Assembly: GCF_013341275.1 (NCBI RefSeq)
Contig: NZ_CP054476.1
Coordinates: forward strand, 1,439,501 to 1,503,500
Source: Methyloligella sp. GL2
GTDB lineage: Bacteria > Pseudomonadota > Alphaproteobacteria > Rhizobiales > Methyloligellaceae
Reading direction: 5' to 3'
DNA length: 64,000 bases
This document shows positions 49,354-58,851 of the stretch, in pieces (the first letter of the stretch is position 1; every line of letters begins with the position of its first letter). A program made the position numbers and the translations under genes. The notes beneath the pieces are model-generated. The model saw nothing but the letters and a program-made list of their open reading frames with translations, was not told the DNA's origin and ran no database searches.

Positions 49354-49839
49354 TCAGGCCTCCGGCTGCGCTGCCGGGTGACCGGCCCGCTTGAGGCGGA
49401 CGATTGCTTGATCGAGCGATTGAAGGAAGGCCGAGCGGTCGGCCTTCGAGAACGGGCGCGGGCCGCCGGTGGTCTCGCCCGCCGAGCGGAGATCGGTCAT
49501 CAGGTCCCGCATCGCCAGCGCCATGCCGATCGAAGCGGAATCGAACGGCTTGCCGTTCGGGGCCAGCGCCTCGGCCCCGGCCGTAACGGCGCGATGGGCC
49601 AGGGGAACGTCGTTGGTGATCACGATGACGCCCGGGCGCGCGCGCTCCGCAATCCAATCGTCGGCCACGTCGAGCCCAGCTTCGACAATCACGCGCTCGA
49701 TATCAGGGTGCTTCGGCAGCATCATGAAGGCGTTGGAAACGACGATGGTCTTGATGCCGTAGCGCAGGGCGACGCGAAATACCTCGTCCTTCACGGGGCA
49801 GGCATCGGCATCGACGAGGATCAGGATGGGGTCGGGCAT
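49354..49839 (-). CDS. DUF188/UPF0178 (YaiI/YqxD) family protein
   Basis: The 161-residue protein starts ILILVDADACPVKDEVFRVA and carries VVSNAFMMLP, ERVIVEAGLDVADDWIAERARPGVIVITNDVPLAHRAV, and the C-terminal ALAMRDLMTDLRS, GPRPFSKADRSAFLQSLDQAI. The ITNDVPLA and VDADACPVK blocks, with PIN-like acidic residues, define DUF188. Function is not established, though a NYN/PIN-like nuclease fold is suspected. It is the last host-like gene before the AT-rich STAND gene and is divergent from it. Confidence 0.9.
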   Translation of the reverse strand: MPDPILILVDADACPVKDEVFRVALRYGIKTIVVSNAFMMLPKHPDIERVIVEAGLDVADDWIAERARPGVIVITNDVPLAHRAVTAGAEALAPNGKPFDSASIGMALAMRDLMTDLRSAGETTGGPRPFSKADRSAFLQSLDQAIVRLKRAGHPAAQPEA

Positions 49840-50070
49840 GGAGAGGGGATTAGCAGCTTGGGAGTGCGGGGGCTAATGGGGTTTGGGTTGGGCGTTCGGT
49901 GGTTGTGTGGGGCGTCGGCTGCGTGGTGTATGGTATGACCTCGAAGTTGCCCGGGACTATGAGTCGGAGTAGGGACGCAAAGGCCTAAGACGACTACCGA
50001 CAATCGAACTGTGGTTGATAGCGGACAATACGCCTTAGAGGCTACATCTCGGGGAGGAATCATCAGAACG

Positions 50071-53000
50071 ATGTTTGATGTTTCACCCGACGAAATCGCA
50101 CAATTAAATGACTCTGACTTGCGGGAACTTATTGGGCGCTTGTGTGAGGCCGAGCTTGTAAGTCGAGGGCTCTCTCCCGCAGCCGTCACTTGGGGTGGGG
50201 ATCAGAGAGCCGCGGATGGCGGCCTGGATGTTCGCGTTGCCCTACCTCCAGAAACAGCCATTGAAGGCTTCATCCCACGCCCCTCGACTGGCTTCCAGGC
50301 CAAGATACCGGATATGCCTAGGGCAGCTATCCTTGCTGAGATGAGACCAGCAGGCACAGTTCGTCCCGCTATCCAGGAACTCGCCGACGAGTCTGGTGCT
50401 TACATAATCGTCAGTTCGCACGGTTCGACGTCCGATGCTGCGCTCGGCAATCGGCGCGATGCACTACGTGAGGGATTGGCAGGTGTCGCCAACGCCAGCG
50501 ATCTTCATACGGATTTTTATGATCGCACGCGTTTGGCCAGTTGGGTTAGGCGCCATCCAGGACTTATTACCTGGGTTAAAGAGAAGGTTGGAGGTGGCCT
50601 TTCTGGCTGGCGTCCCTACGGTCCCTGGAGCGGACCAGCGGAGGGCGTTGAAGCAGAATATTTGCTCGACGACAAGCTCCGCCTGCACTTTGGAAGGCAC
50701 AGTTGTGCGTCCGCGCACTCGGTCGCTGAAGCTATTGACGAGTTGCGCGACGTTTTGGCTGAGCCTGGTAAGATCGTACGCTTGGTTGGCCTTTCGGGCG
50801 TAGGGAAGACTCGCCTCGTACAGGCCCTTTTTGATGCGCGTGTGGGCGCCCGCCCTCTGCCGCCATCGCAAGCGGTTTACACAAACCTTTCGGACAACCC
50901 GGACCCCCAGCCTATCGGTCTGGCTTCGAGCCTGATCGCAAACCGCGTGCGTGCCATGCTAATTGTCGACAATTGCCCGCCGGACCTTCACCAGCGGCTC
51001 TCGGATTTGTGTGCCGCGACCGACAGTACCGTTAGCGTTCTCACGGTCGAATATGACGTCCGGGATGATCAGCCTGAGGGAACCCAAGTCGTGACCCTCG
51101 ACACGTCCTCGCCTGAGCTGATTGAGAATCTCGTGGTACGCCGCTTTCCGCACCTTTCCCAGGTCGATGCGCGCACCATCTCCGAGGTTTCCGGCGGCAA
51201 TGCGCGGATCGCTATAGCTCTCGCCGAAACGGTCAGGCACTCAGAGACCGTCGCAGGCCTCTCGAACGACGAGCTCTTTCAACGTCTCTTCCGTCAAGGG
51301 CATGATGCCAACGATGCGCTGCTTCTAGCGGCTCAAGCCTGCTCGCTCGTATACTCTTTCCAAGGAGAGGCCCTGATTGGGGACGAAGCGGAGCTACCAC
51401 GTTTGGCCTCGCTCGTTGGGCAACAACCTCAGGAGCTCTACCGGCATGTTGCTGAATTGATTCGCCGGGATCTTGTCCAAACGCGCAGCGTTTGGCGGGC
51501 AGTATTGCCGCACGCAATTGCGAATAGACTGGCTGCCGAGGCACTCGACAATATTCCCTATGATCTCATTGATCGCTATTTAGTGGCGGATGGGACAGAC
51601 CGCCTTGCTAGGTCATTCTCGCGGCGTCTTTCGTTTCTACACAAGCACCCACGAGCCCGAGCCATTGTCGAGCAATGGCTTGCGCCAGAGGGCTTGTTAG
51701 GTGATGTCGCGGCTCTCGGCGATGTCGGCCGAGCAATGTTCGAGAACGTTGCTCCAGTGTTGCCGGAGGCAATTCTTGCGGCCCTAGAGCGGTCAGGCGA
51801 AGCTGATATGGTTTCGGCTGCAGCTATCTGGCGGCGACACCAATTGTTGCTGCGTTCCTTGGCATATGAGCCGCGCCTGTTCAACCGGAGCGCCTACCTA
51901 CTCGCGCAGGCGGCAACACAGAGAGGTGAAGAAGGGCGGGAATCTGAGCAAGTACGAGACACTTTTGTTTCGCTTTTTACAATCTATCTCTCCGGAACAC
52001 ACGCCAGCATTGAACAGCGGTTGGCAGTCATCGAACAATTGCTTTGCTCGGGTGAGCCTGAGCAGGTTTCGCTCGGTTTGGCGGCCCTAGATGCGATCTT
52101 AGAGACTACGTCTTTCAGCTCGGGCTACCGTTTCGAATTTGGAGTTTGGTCGCGAGACTTCGGCTATCGGCCAAGAAGTAATGCGGAGTTGCGGGAGTGG
52201 TATTCATCTGCGCTCAGGCTAATTGAACGTTTTGCGTTAACTGAGGGCGTGCTTCAGTCCGAACTAAGTGGCTTGGTAGCCTGTAGCTTTCGCGGGTTAT
52301 GGACTTCTGTCCATATGTTCGAAGAACTGGAAATCCTGTCGCTCGGCTTTGCCGCAGATGGATTCTGGCGAGAGGGCTGGACGGCGTGCCGGCAAACGAT
52401 GCGATATGACCGATCCCGGCTCGATCCAGAAAGTTCTTTGCGGCTGGCTGACCTGGAAGCCAAGCTGAGGCCGTCCAACCTTCAAGAACGCGTGCGGGCT
52501 GTCGTGTTGAGCGACAGGTCAGGTGGGCTCGACTTGGAGGATATGGAGCTTGATGGCGACACTGTGGGGGAACACAAGCGGCTCGATGCGATCGCCCGAG
52601 AGCTCGGTGCGACGGTGGCAATCGACGCCTCCGCGTTCGGGGAACTTTTGCCTGATCTGTTACGTGGAGGGAATCGGGCTTGGCAGTTTGGCTGCGGACT
52701 TGCCGCGGCGTCTGAAGATCATCGCGCCACCTGGGCAAAGCTCGTCCATGGTCTTGGGCAACTCCCTCCGGGTCAGCGCAATGTCCAGGTGATCAGAGGC
52801 TTTCTTGCAGAGCTGTGGGAACAGGATCGGGACATCGCTCAGGAGTTCCTCGACGAGGCGGTCGATGAGGCGGTCTTGGCGGAATTCGTTCCAGTGCTGC
52901 ACTCGGCAGTCTACCTGGATGCACGCGGTGTCGAGCGTCTAGAACGAGCGCTTCAAATGAAGCGGGCGCCCGTCTGGAAGTACGGTGCTTTGGCGGGCGG

Positions 53001-53868
53001 GCGAACGGCGGATCAACTGGCAGGATCTGATCTAAAACGTCTTCTCCTGCTCATTGCCGACCAAGTCGACGGGTTTGATGTCGCGTTAGAAATTTTACAT
53101 ATGCGTTTTTTCTCCGACCGCTCAGAACAGCGGGAACACGCTCCTGAACTTCTTGAGGTTGGCCGAGAACTTTTGCAGCGTTTTAGGTTCGAGAAGAACG
53201 ATCAGCGAGACCAACACAAGCTAGCAGAGCTGGTGCGAACATGTCTTGCGGGTCCTGTTGGCGTTGCAATTGCGGGTGAATTAGCAGGTCGGTTGAAGGC
53301 GGCGGTGGCGGCGTTTGAGACTTACGCCTTTAACAATAGCGGCTTACTAGCAGCCCTGCTCAGTACACATCCGCATGCCGTTCTTGATGTTCTGTTCGAT
53401 GGCGGCGAGGGAGATCGGAAGGCGCGTATCGGCGTGTTCGATCATATAGACGGCTATCGCTCCAATCCGGCTAATGAGATCTCGCGCGAGACGCTTATCG
53501 ATTGGTGCGACCGGGATCCCAATGTGCGCTATCCACTTGTGGCGGGGTTTGTGACGTTTGCGCGCCACGCGGAGGAGAGAGGGCCACTAGTCTGGTCGGA
53601 GCAGGCGAAAGCCCTTCTTGCCAATGCGCCGGACTTCAAGCGTGTGCTTGAGGTGTTCATTGAGCGGTTCCAGCCAATGAGCTGGAGCGGCTCAAGAGCT
53701 GCACTGATGGAAACGAACGCGCGCCTTCTTGATGACTTGGATGCGGAGGTTCCAGCGGAACACGTGCGCTTTATAAAGGAAGCTAAGAGGCAACTTGCAC
53801 AAGAGATTGCCAGCGAGAGACAGCATGAAACCGAGCGGGATTATGCCCGGGACGAACGATTCGAATAG
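50071..53868 (+). CDS. STAND NTPase with N-terminal PD-(D/E)xK nuclease (Avs-like, candidate antiphage protein)
   Basis: ATG 50071 gives 1265 residues beginning MFDVSPDEIAQLNDSDLREL. Residues 40-80 form a nuclease core: RAADGGLDVRV (Asp49, Asp53) followed by TGFQAK (Gln76, Lys78), a Mrr-like D...QxK pattern. A P-loop NTPase follows: VGLSGVGKTRLVQALFDA (Lys246) and Walker B AMLIVDNC (Asp300), with STAND-like ELIENLVVRRF and an NARIAIALAE segment. Residues ~480 to the end are alpha-helical and repeat-like without a named domain. This order (effector nuclease, NTPase switch, helical sensor) is that of Avs proteins, which detect phage proteins. Base composition is lower in GC than both flanks; no partner gene is adjacent, and it interrupts otherwise ordinary chromosome. 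Confidence 0.82.
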   Translation: MFDVSPDEIAQLNDSDLRELIGRLCEAELVSRGLSPAAVTWGGDQRAADGGLDVRVALPPETAIEGFIPRPSTGFQAKIPDMPRAAILAEMRPAGTVRPAIQELADESGAYIIVSSHGSTSDAALGNRRDALREGLAGVANASDLHTDFYDRTRLASWVRRHPGLITWVKEKVGGGLSGWRPYGPWSGPAEGVEAEYLLDDKLRLHFGRHSCASAHSVAEAIDELRDVLAEPGKIVRLVGLSGVGKTRLVQALFDARVGARPLPPSQAVYTNLSDNPDPQPIGLASSLIANRVRAMLIVDNCPPDLHQRLSDLCAATDSTVSVLTVEYDVRDDQPEGTQVVTLDTSSPELIENLVVRRFPHLSQVDARTISEVSGGNARIAIALAETVRHSETVAGLSNDELFQRLFRQGHDANDALLLAAQACSLVYSFQGEALIGDEAELPRLASLVGQQPQELYRHVAELIRRDLVQTRSVWRAVLPHAIANRLAAEALDNIPYDLIDRYLVADGTDRLARSFSRRLSFLHKHPRARAIVEQWLAPEGLLGDVAALGDVGRAMFENVAPVLPEAILAALERSGEADMVSAAAIWRRHQLLLRSLAYEPRLFNRSAYLLAQAATQRGEEGRESEQVRDTFVSLFTIYLSGTHASIEQRLAVIEQLLCSGEPEQVSLGLAALDAILETTSFSSGYRFEFGVWSRDFGYRPRSNAELREWYSSALRLIERFALTEGVLQSELSGLVACSFRGLWTSVHMFEELEILSLGFAADGFWREGWTACRQTMRYDRSRLDPESSLRLADLEAKLRPSNLQERVRAVVLSDRSGGLDLEDMELDGDTVGEHKRLDAIARELGATVAIDASAFGELLPDLLRGGNRAWQFGCGLAAASEDHRATWAKLVHGLGQLPPGQRNVQVIRGFLAELWEQDRDIAQEFLDEAVDEAVLAEFVPVLHSAVYLDARGVERLERALQMKRAPVWKYGALAGGRTADQLAGSDLKRLLLLIADQVDGFDVALEILHMRFFSDRSEQREHAPELLEVGRELLQRFRFEKNDQRDQHKLAELVRTCLAGPVGVAIAGELAGRLKAAVAAFETYAFNNSGLLAALLSTHPHAVLDVLFDGGEGDRKARIGVFDHIDGYRSNPANEISRETLIDWCDRDPNVRYPLVAGFVTFARHAEERGPLVWSEQAKALLANAPDFKRVLEVFIERFQPMSWSGSRAALMETNARLLDDLDAEVPAEHVRFIKEAKRQLAQEIASERQHETERDYARDERFE

Positions 53869-53976
53869 CGTGTCTAGCCCGCAATAGCGTTTGTTGTGGG
53901 TCTGGGCGTTTGTTCCAACCTGAGCACGCCAACACGCAAATCCCCCCCCAAACCCCAAAAAAGGATCCCCCAACCT

Positions 53977-54591
53977 ATGAAGCAGAGTTTTCGTTTGGGC
54001 TTGGCGGCCATTGTCTTGGCCGCGGCGCCCGTGATTTCCGCTCCCGTCTTTTCCATGTCCGCCGCGGCGGCGGAGACTGCCGCGTTGCCGCCGGGTGCGA
54101 GCCTTGCGCCGGATGTGAAGCCGCTGCGCACATACGCGCCGAAGGAGAATCCGGGGCATGGGGATTTCGACGCGGCCGACCGCGCCGCGATCGAGAATCT
54201 GCTCTATGCCTATTCCTTCGCCTACGACAATTACGAGGCGGAAGCCTGGCTCGACCTGTTCACGGATGATGCCGTGTTCGTCGCCGGTACGCCGGGCCAG
54301 CCGGCGGTCTCCTTCACCGGTGAGGGTTTTCGCAAATTCTGGACCGCGCGGATGAAGGCCTTCGCCAAATCCGGCAATCAGCGCCGGCATCTGATGTCGA
54401 ATATTCTGTTCCTCGACCAGACCAAGGACACGGCCCATGTCAGCGTGGCCGGGCTTTTGACCAACGCTCATGACGGCAAGAACTTCAGCCCGGTGACTAG
54501 CCTCAATTACGAAGGCTGGCTGGTGAAGGGGCCTGAGGGGTGGAAAATCAAGCGCTGGCACGACATGCCGGATGCCCCGGTGCCCGACTAA
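53977..54591 (+). CDS. exported SnoaL/NTF2-like protein
   Basis: The 204-residue protein has a signal peptide (GLAAIVLAAAPVISAPVF, with SAAAAE cleavage region ~30). The mature domain DRAAIENLLYAYSFAYDNYEAEAWLDLFTDDAVFVAG is the NTF2/SnoaL pattern, with later FRKFWTARMKAFAKSGNQRRHLMSNILF, ending WKIKRWHDMPD. The fold serves as isomerase, dehydratase or simple binding scaffold, so no reaction can be given. Start ATG 53977 follows AAGGATCCCCCAACCT (AAGGA). It is the first host-like gene after the STAND gene. Confidence 0.82.
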   Translation: MKQSFRLGLAAIVLAAAPVISAPVFSMSAAAAETAALPPGASLAPDVKPLRTYAPKENPGHGDFDAADRAAIENLLYAYSFAYDNYEAEAWLDLFTDDAVFVAGTPGQPAVSFTGEGFRKFWTARMKAFAKSGNQRRHLMSNILFLDQTKDTAHVSVAGLLTNAHDGKNFSPVTSLNYEGWLVKGPEGWKIKRWHDMPDAPVPD

Positions 54592-54738
54592 GGACGCGAC
54601 TGAGGGCCTGACGAGGGTCGGCGGGGGCGCAAGACACTGCAAGACACCATTGGTCTAGCCCCCAGCGCCCGAGCTGCGTTAGCGTAAACGAAAGCCTTAC
54701 CCTGACCTGCCAGACTGGGCGCAAGGGGGTGAGATTCG

Positions 54739-55698
54739 ATGCATCTGAAAGCGTTTCTTCCAGCTTTGCCGGGCGCGTGCCTGGCCGTGCTGCTTCTGCT
54801 TGGCTTCTCTGCGCCGGCGTGCGCGCAAGCCGAGATGCCGCCGCTGCCCGGCTGGCTGCAGGCTCAAATCGGCACCGGCGAGGGGCAGATCGCGCCCGTT
54901 GTGCTGCAGCGGGCGCGGGCGCTGTATTATCAGAAGCTCGGCAGCGGCGAGATCCGCAATGGCTGCTATTTCGCCATGGATGCGACGCGGCCTTCCGGCG
55001 TCGGCAAGCATGGCCGCTTCTACATCATCTGCGAGGGGGACCGGGTCTACCGGGTGATGTCCTCCGGCCACGGCAATGGGCGCAACCTGCCGGGCGTCGC
55101 CAATTTCGCCAATGGGCGGGACTGCGCCAAGCATTTCTCCAATGCGGAGGATTCGCTGCTCACCGCGGGCGGGTCTTACGTCACCGCCGAGCTGAAGCCT
55201 TCCTTCAAGGGGTATTTCCGCGAGAACGGGCAATACCGCGCCTTGATCCGCACCTTCATCCAGTTCGATGGGATGGGGGAGACGGCCAATGCGCGGCCGC
55301 GCCAGATCGGCGGACATCCTTCGGTGATCATCCGGGCGCAATGCCGGATGAAGGCGCCGGGCAACGAGTATGCGGACAAGAATGGCTATGTGCCCTATGG
55401 CACCTTCATCAATTACACCGGCGGGCGCAGCAATGGCTGCACCAGCTGGTCGTGGTCGGATGCGAAGCAGATCAACGCCATGGTGAAGGACAACCCGACC
55501 TCGCTCTATATCTATCCGGAATCGCGCGACATTGTCGCCGTCGGGCGGGGTGTTCCGGGGGCGTATTGGAACGCCGCCTGCAAGCGGGCGATCGGGACGC
55601 CGAAATTCTGGCCGCGGGAGACGCTGGCCCCGGCGATCGCCCAGTATAAGAAGGCGCATCCTTCGCCGCCGGCCAAGCCGCTGCCGATCTGCAAATAA
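54739..55698 (+). CDS. exported L,D-transpeptidase-like protein (YkuD_2 type)
   Basis: The 319-residue protein has a signal peptide (FLPALPGACLAVLLLLGFSAPACAQ, ~29). The later domain contains VMSSGHGNGRNLPGVANF, QFDGMGETANARPRQIGGHPSVII, and GRSNGCTSWSWSDAKQI. The HGNG and late GRSNGC with a catalytic-position Cys resemble the murein L,D-transpeptidase catalytic family rather than classical YkuD (HGT/SHGC). It would act on periplasmic peptidoglycan cross-links, but activity is inferred. Start ATG 54739 has GGGGG upstream. Confidence 0.65.
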   Translation: MHLKAFLPALPGACLAVLLLLGFSAPACAQAEMPPLPGWLQAQIGTGEGQIAPVVLQRARALYYQKLGSGEIRNGCYFAMDATRPSGVGKHGRFYIICEGDRVYRVMSSGHGNGRNLPGVANFANGRDCAKHFSNAEDSLLTAGGSYVTAELKPSFKGYFRENGQYRALIRTFIQFDGMGETANARPRQIGGHPSVIIRAQCRMKAPGNEYADKNGYVPYGTFINYTGGRSNGCTSWSWSDAKQINAMVKDNPTSLYIYPESRDIVAVGRGVPGAYWNAACKRAIGTPKFWPRETLAPAIAQYKKAHPSPPAKPLPICK

Positions 55699-55717
55699 CG
55701 CCGAAGCTTCCAAGCTC

Positions 55718-56191
55718 ATGTCCAAAGCCACACGCGCGACCAAGGCGCTCGCCGATGCCGGTATCGGCTTCACCGTCCATAGCTACGATTACGATGCCTC
55801 CGCCGAACGGGTGGGGCTGCAGGCGGCCGACGCCTTGGGGGAGGAGCCTTCGCGGGTGTTGAAAACCCTGATGGCCTTGGTGGACGGCAAGCCGGCCATC
55901 GCCATCGTACCGTCGGATGCGCAAGTCGCGATGAAAAAGCTGGCCAGCGCGCTCGGCGGCAAATCGGCGAAGATGATGCCGCCCACGGACGCGGAGCGGC
56001 TCACCGGCTATAAGGTCGGCGGCATTTCGCCCTTCGGCCAGATGCGCAAAGTGCCGGTCGCCTTCGAGGAGACGGCGCTTGCTCAGCCTTACGTGTTCAT
56101 CAATGGCGGACAGCGGGGCTTGCAGGTGAAGCTCGCCCCGCGCGAGGCGGCCGACCTGCTGCAGGCAACGATCGTATCCCTGGTGGCGTGA
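55718..56191 (+). CDS. ybaK: Cys-tRNA(Pro)/Cys-tRNA(Cys) deacylase
   Basis: From ATG 55718 the protein has 157 residues. TRATKALADAGIGFTVHSYDYD, EEPSRVLKTLMALVDGKPAIAIVPSD, the active-site region AMKKLASALGGKSAKMMPPTDAERLTGYKVGGISPFG, and FINGGQRGLQVKLAPREA match YbaK/EbsC. The YbaK-domain lysine and GGISP loop remove mischarged Cys from tRNA-Pro. It starts 20 bases after the transpeptidase-like gene, so they may be co-transcribed. Confidence 0.92.
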   Translation: MSKATRATKALADAGIGFTVHSYDYDASAERVGLQAADALGEEPSRVLKTLMALVDGKPAIAIVPSDAQVAMKKLASALGGKSAKMMPPTDAERLTGYKVGGISPFGQMRKVPVAFEETALAQPYVFINGGQRGLQVKLAPREAADLLQATIVSLVA

Positions 56192-56284
56192 GCCAGGTTG
56201 GGGGGCAATGCGGACCTTTCGTAAGATAGGACGCATACGGATTGCTTCCGGCGTCGTTCGGCGCGCGATCGAGGGGAGGGCATC

Positions 56285-57193
56285 TTGAGCATAGGTTTTA
56301 TCGGGCTCGGCGTGATGGGCCAGCCCATGGCTCTGAACCTGGCCTCTCATCTTGCGGCGGCCGGGGAGATGCTGATCGTCTGGAACCAGACGGCGGAAAA
56401 ATGCGCGCCGCTTCGTGCGGCAGGGGCTGAGGTTGCCGCTCGCGCCGAAGAGGTGTTCGAGAAGTCGTCCATCGTCTTCTTGATGATGGTGGACGATGCG
56501 GCGACCGACGCGGTCTTGGGCCGGGGCACGCCGGGCTTTGCGCAAAACGTTTCCGGCCGCGTCGTCGTCAATATGGGGACAAGCTCCACCGGCTATTCCG
56601 CGGCGCTGGCGGCGGAGATTGCAGAGGCTGGCGGGCGGTATGTCGAGGCGCCGGTCTCCGGCTCGCGCAAGCCGGCGGAGGAGGGCACGCTGGTCGCCAT
56701 GGTGGCGGGGGAGGCTGATGCGGTCGCGAAGGTTCGGCCGCTGCTTTCCTCCATGAGCGCCAAGGTGGTGGAATGCGGCGCGGTGCCGTCGGCACTGGCG
56801 ATGAAGCTCTCGGTCAATCTCTATCTGATCGCCACGGTGACGGCACTGGCGGAATCCTTTCACCTCGCGACGCATCTCGGCGTGGACCTGGCGCAATTCA
56901 CCGAGGTGCTGAATGCCGGGCCGATGGGAAGCGCGATTTCCAAGGGCAAGCTGCAGAAGCTGCTGGATGAGGATTTCACGGTTCAGGCGGCGATCGCCGA
57001 TGTGCTGAAGAATTCCGGCTTGGTGTTCGATGCGGCGCGTTCCGCAGGCGTCGCCTCGCCGCTGCTCGATGCCAGCCATTCTCTCTATCAGGAAACCGCC
57101 GCGCTGGGGCTGAGCGATCAGGATATGGCGGCGGTGGTGAAGGCAATCGCGGCCAGGACGGCGCGGCAGAGCTCTTCGCCTTTAGAAGATTAG
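56285..57193 (+). CDS. NAD(P)-dependent beta-hydroxyacid dehydrogenase (3-HIBADH family)
   Basis: The 302-residue protein starts at TTG 56285 (GAGGGGAGGGCATC upstream). It has the Rossmann fingerprint GFIGLGVMGQPMALNLA, IVFLMMVDDAATDAVL, the substrate motif VEAPVSGSRKPAEEGTLVAMVAGE, and the catalytic-lysine region MKLSVNLYLIATVTALAESF. Usual substrates are 3-hydroxyisobutyrate, tartronate semialdehyde or glyoxylate. The exact one is not determined. It stands alone before the convergent terC gene. Confidence 0.9.
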   Translation: MSIGFIGLGVMGQPMALNLASHLAAAGEMLIVWNQTAEKCAPLRAAGAEVAARAEEVFEKSSIVFLMMVDDAATDAVLGRGTPGFAQNVSGRVVVNMGTSSTGYSAALAAEIAEAGGRYVEAPVSGSRKPAEEGTLVAMVAGEADAVAKVRPLLSSMSAKVVECGAVPSALAMKLSVNLYLIATVTALAESFHLATHLGVDLAQFTEVLNAGPMGSAISKGKLQKLLDEDFTVQAAIADVLKNSGLVFDAARSAGVASPLLDASHSLYQETAALGLSDQDMAAVVKAIAARTARQSSSPLED

Positions 57194-57220
57194 GCGCCGC
57201 TCGCGATTTGCTGCTACCGG

Positions 57221-58246
57221 CTATTTCTTCTCCTGCTGCGCCTTCTCCGCCGGCTCCGGCTCGGCTTCTTCTTTCACGCCGCTGCCCGGGATCCAGCCGG
57301 TGGGCAGGGTCTGCGGCTCGACCAGCTGGCCGCGTGTCTTGATCAGCGAGACGATAATGGAGCCGCCGATCAGTAGCACGGTGGCCAGCAGCGCCATCTC
57401 CGTGGGGATGAATTTCCCGCCATAGAAATAATTGGCGATCATTTTGAAGCCGATCACCAGCAGCACCAGGGCCAGACCGTACTTCAGATAGATGAAGCGG
57501 GGGACGATGCCGGCCAGTGCGAAATACAGCGCGCGCAGGCCGAGGATGGCGAAGACGTTGGAGGTGTAGACGATGAACGGGTCGGTGGTGATGGCGATGA
57601 TCGCCGGAATGGAATCGACGGCGAAGATCAGGTCGGTCACCTCGATCATCACCAGTACGAGGAACAGCGGCGTGGCGAAAAGCAGCCCGTTCTCGCGCAA
57701 GAAGAAATGCTTGCCCCGATAGCCGTCGGTGAGGCGGACGCGGCGGCGGACGGCCTTCAGAATGATGTTGTTCTCAAGGTCCGGTTCCTGCTCGGCCACC
57801 ACCAGCATCTTGATGCCGGTGACGATGAGGAAAGCGCCGAACAATAGCGCCATCCAGGCGAATTGATGGATCAGCTGTACGCCGGCGAAGATCAGCAGCC
57901 CACGCATCACCAGCGCGCCCAAGATGCCCCAGAACAGCACCCGGTGCTGATATTGCGGCGGCACCTGGAAATAGGTGAAGAGCAGCACGATGACGAAGAT
58001 ATTGTCGACGCTCAGCGACTTCTCGACGAAGTAGCCGGTGAGGAAATCGATGCCGTCCTCGGGCCCGCGCAGCCAGAACAGCCCGGCGCTGAAAATCAGC
58101 GCCAGCACCACATAGAACAGGCTGAGGCGAATGGCTTCGCCGACCTTGATTTGCCGCGGCTCGCGGTGAAGCACGCCGAGATCGAGGGCAAGCAGCCCCA
58201 GAACGAAAAGATTGAAGGCAACCCAGAGCCAGATGCTCGATTCCAT
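57221..58246 (-). CDS. TerC family integral membrane protein
   Basis: The 341-residue protein has about nine hydrophobic helices starting WLWVAFNLFVLGLLALDLGVL. Motifs GYFVEKSLSVDNIFVIVLLFTYF and VIEVTDLIFAVDSIPAIIAITTDPFIVYTSNVFAILGLRALYF, with the intramembrane Asp residues, are typical of TerC/Alx. Members export Mn2+ or support membrane-protein metalation; tellurite resistance is the historical link. The cytoplasmic tail is Pro/Glu/Lys-rich. I looked for and did not see a yybP-ykoY riboswitch upstream. Confidence 0.92.
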   Translation of the reverse strand: MESSIWLWVAFNLFVLGLLALDLGVLHREPRQIKVGEAIRLSLFYVVLALIFSAGLFWLRGPEDGIDFLTGYFVEKSLSVDNIFVIVLLFTYFQVPPQYQHRVLFWGILGALVMRGLLIFAGVQLIHQFAWMALLFGAFLIVTGIKMLVVAEQEPDLENNIILKAVRRRVRLTDGYRGKHFFLRENGLLFATPLFLVLVMIEVTDLIFAVDSIPAIIAITTDPFIVYTSNVFAILGLRALYFALAGIVPRFIYLKYGLALVLLVIGFKMIANYFYGGKFIPTEMALLATVLLIGGSIIVSLIKTRGQLVEPQTLPTGWIPGSGVKEEAEPEPAEKAQQEKK

Positions 58247-58807
58247 AAATTCGCTTTCGCTTCAAAATTTCCCGGCCGGGAGGCGGCGGTGAGGGCGGAT
58301 CGTACGGGGCCGATCCCCCGTGGGCCGGCTCCGCACTATGAGCGTGGCAGACAGATATGTAGCCGGAGGCCGGGTTGCAGCCCCTTGCGCGCGGGTTTGC
58401 CGGATAGAGCCCGCCCGATGGCTCGTTCGATAGCGTGCCCGCCCTGGCTCGCGTCCGGCTGTGGGTCTTCTCATAAAGCGGGGCGTTCTGTCCACGCTAT
58501 CGGAGGTTTGCCCGTCGCTTTTGCCACGAGAGAGTTGCGGTCCGGATTTGCCACAACTTTGATTTTTTCGCTGCGGTCCGTGCTGTATTCCCCCTGGAAA
58601 TCGCGGATAATTTGAGTTTCTTCCGGAAGGCTCGCTGCTTGTGCCGGTCGGGATGGCTCCCGTCGCCGAGGCCGCACTTCCCCACTCAGCATCGAAGACG
58701 TGCACATTTTCATGCCCGGCTGTTGCGGTCACGGCAGGGCGCCGTTCGCCGTCTTGCCTGTTTGCGCTTTGCCTATTTGCGCTTGCATCTACTTTGCAGA
58801 CATGCTT
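58247..58807. other. gene-free stretch between terC and the 6-TM operon
   Basis: Open frames here are arginine/proline-rich shadow translations and I see no supported gene, RNA or terminator. The left end holds the terC leader, and the right end holds the promoter described at 58794-58824. Confidence 0.6.
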
Positions 58808-58824
58808 ACTTTGCATTATAAAGT
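58794..58824 (+). promoter_or_regulatory. sigma70-type promoter with overlapping palindromic operator
   Basis: TTGCAG (58794-58799), 17-base spacer, TATAAA (58817-58822), followed 30 bases later by ATG 58852. The 17-bp inverted repeat ACTTTGCATTATAAAGT (58808-58824) covers the -10 box, so a bound dimer would block RNA polymerase. A partial ACTTTGCA copy at 58791 lies over the -35. The same palindrome, with one change, recurs at 59850-59866. Confidence 0.75.
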
Positions 58825-58851
58825 TCTTTAGAGGACACGAGAGAGGGGCAG

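Noticed and set aside
58247-58420. Possible yybP-ykoY manganese riboswitch upstream of terC
   Set aside because: I looked for the GGGGAG/paired-loop signature on the minus strand and did not see it.
58262-58816. 184-codon reverse ORF between terC and the 6-TM gene
   Set aside because: Arg/Ser/Pro-rich, no ribosome-binding site and no domain.
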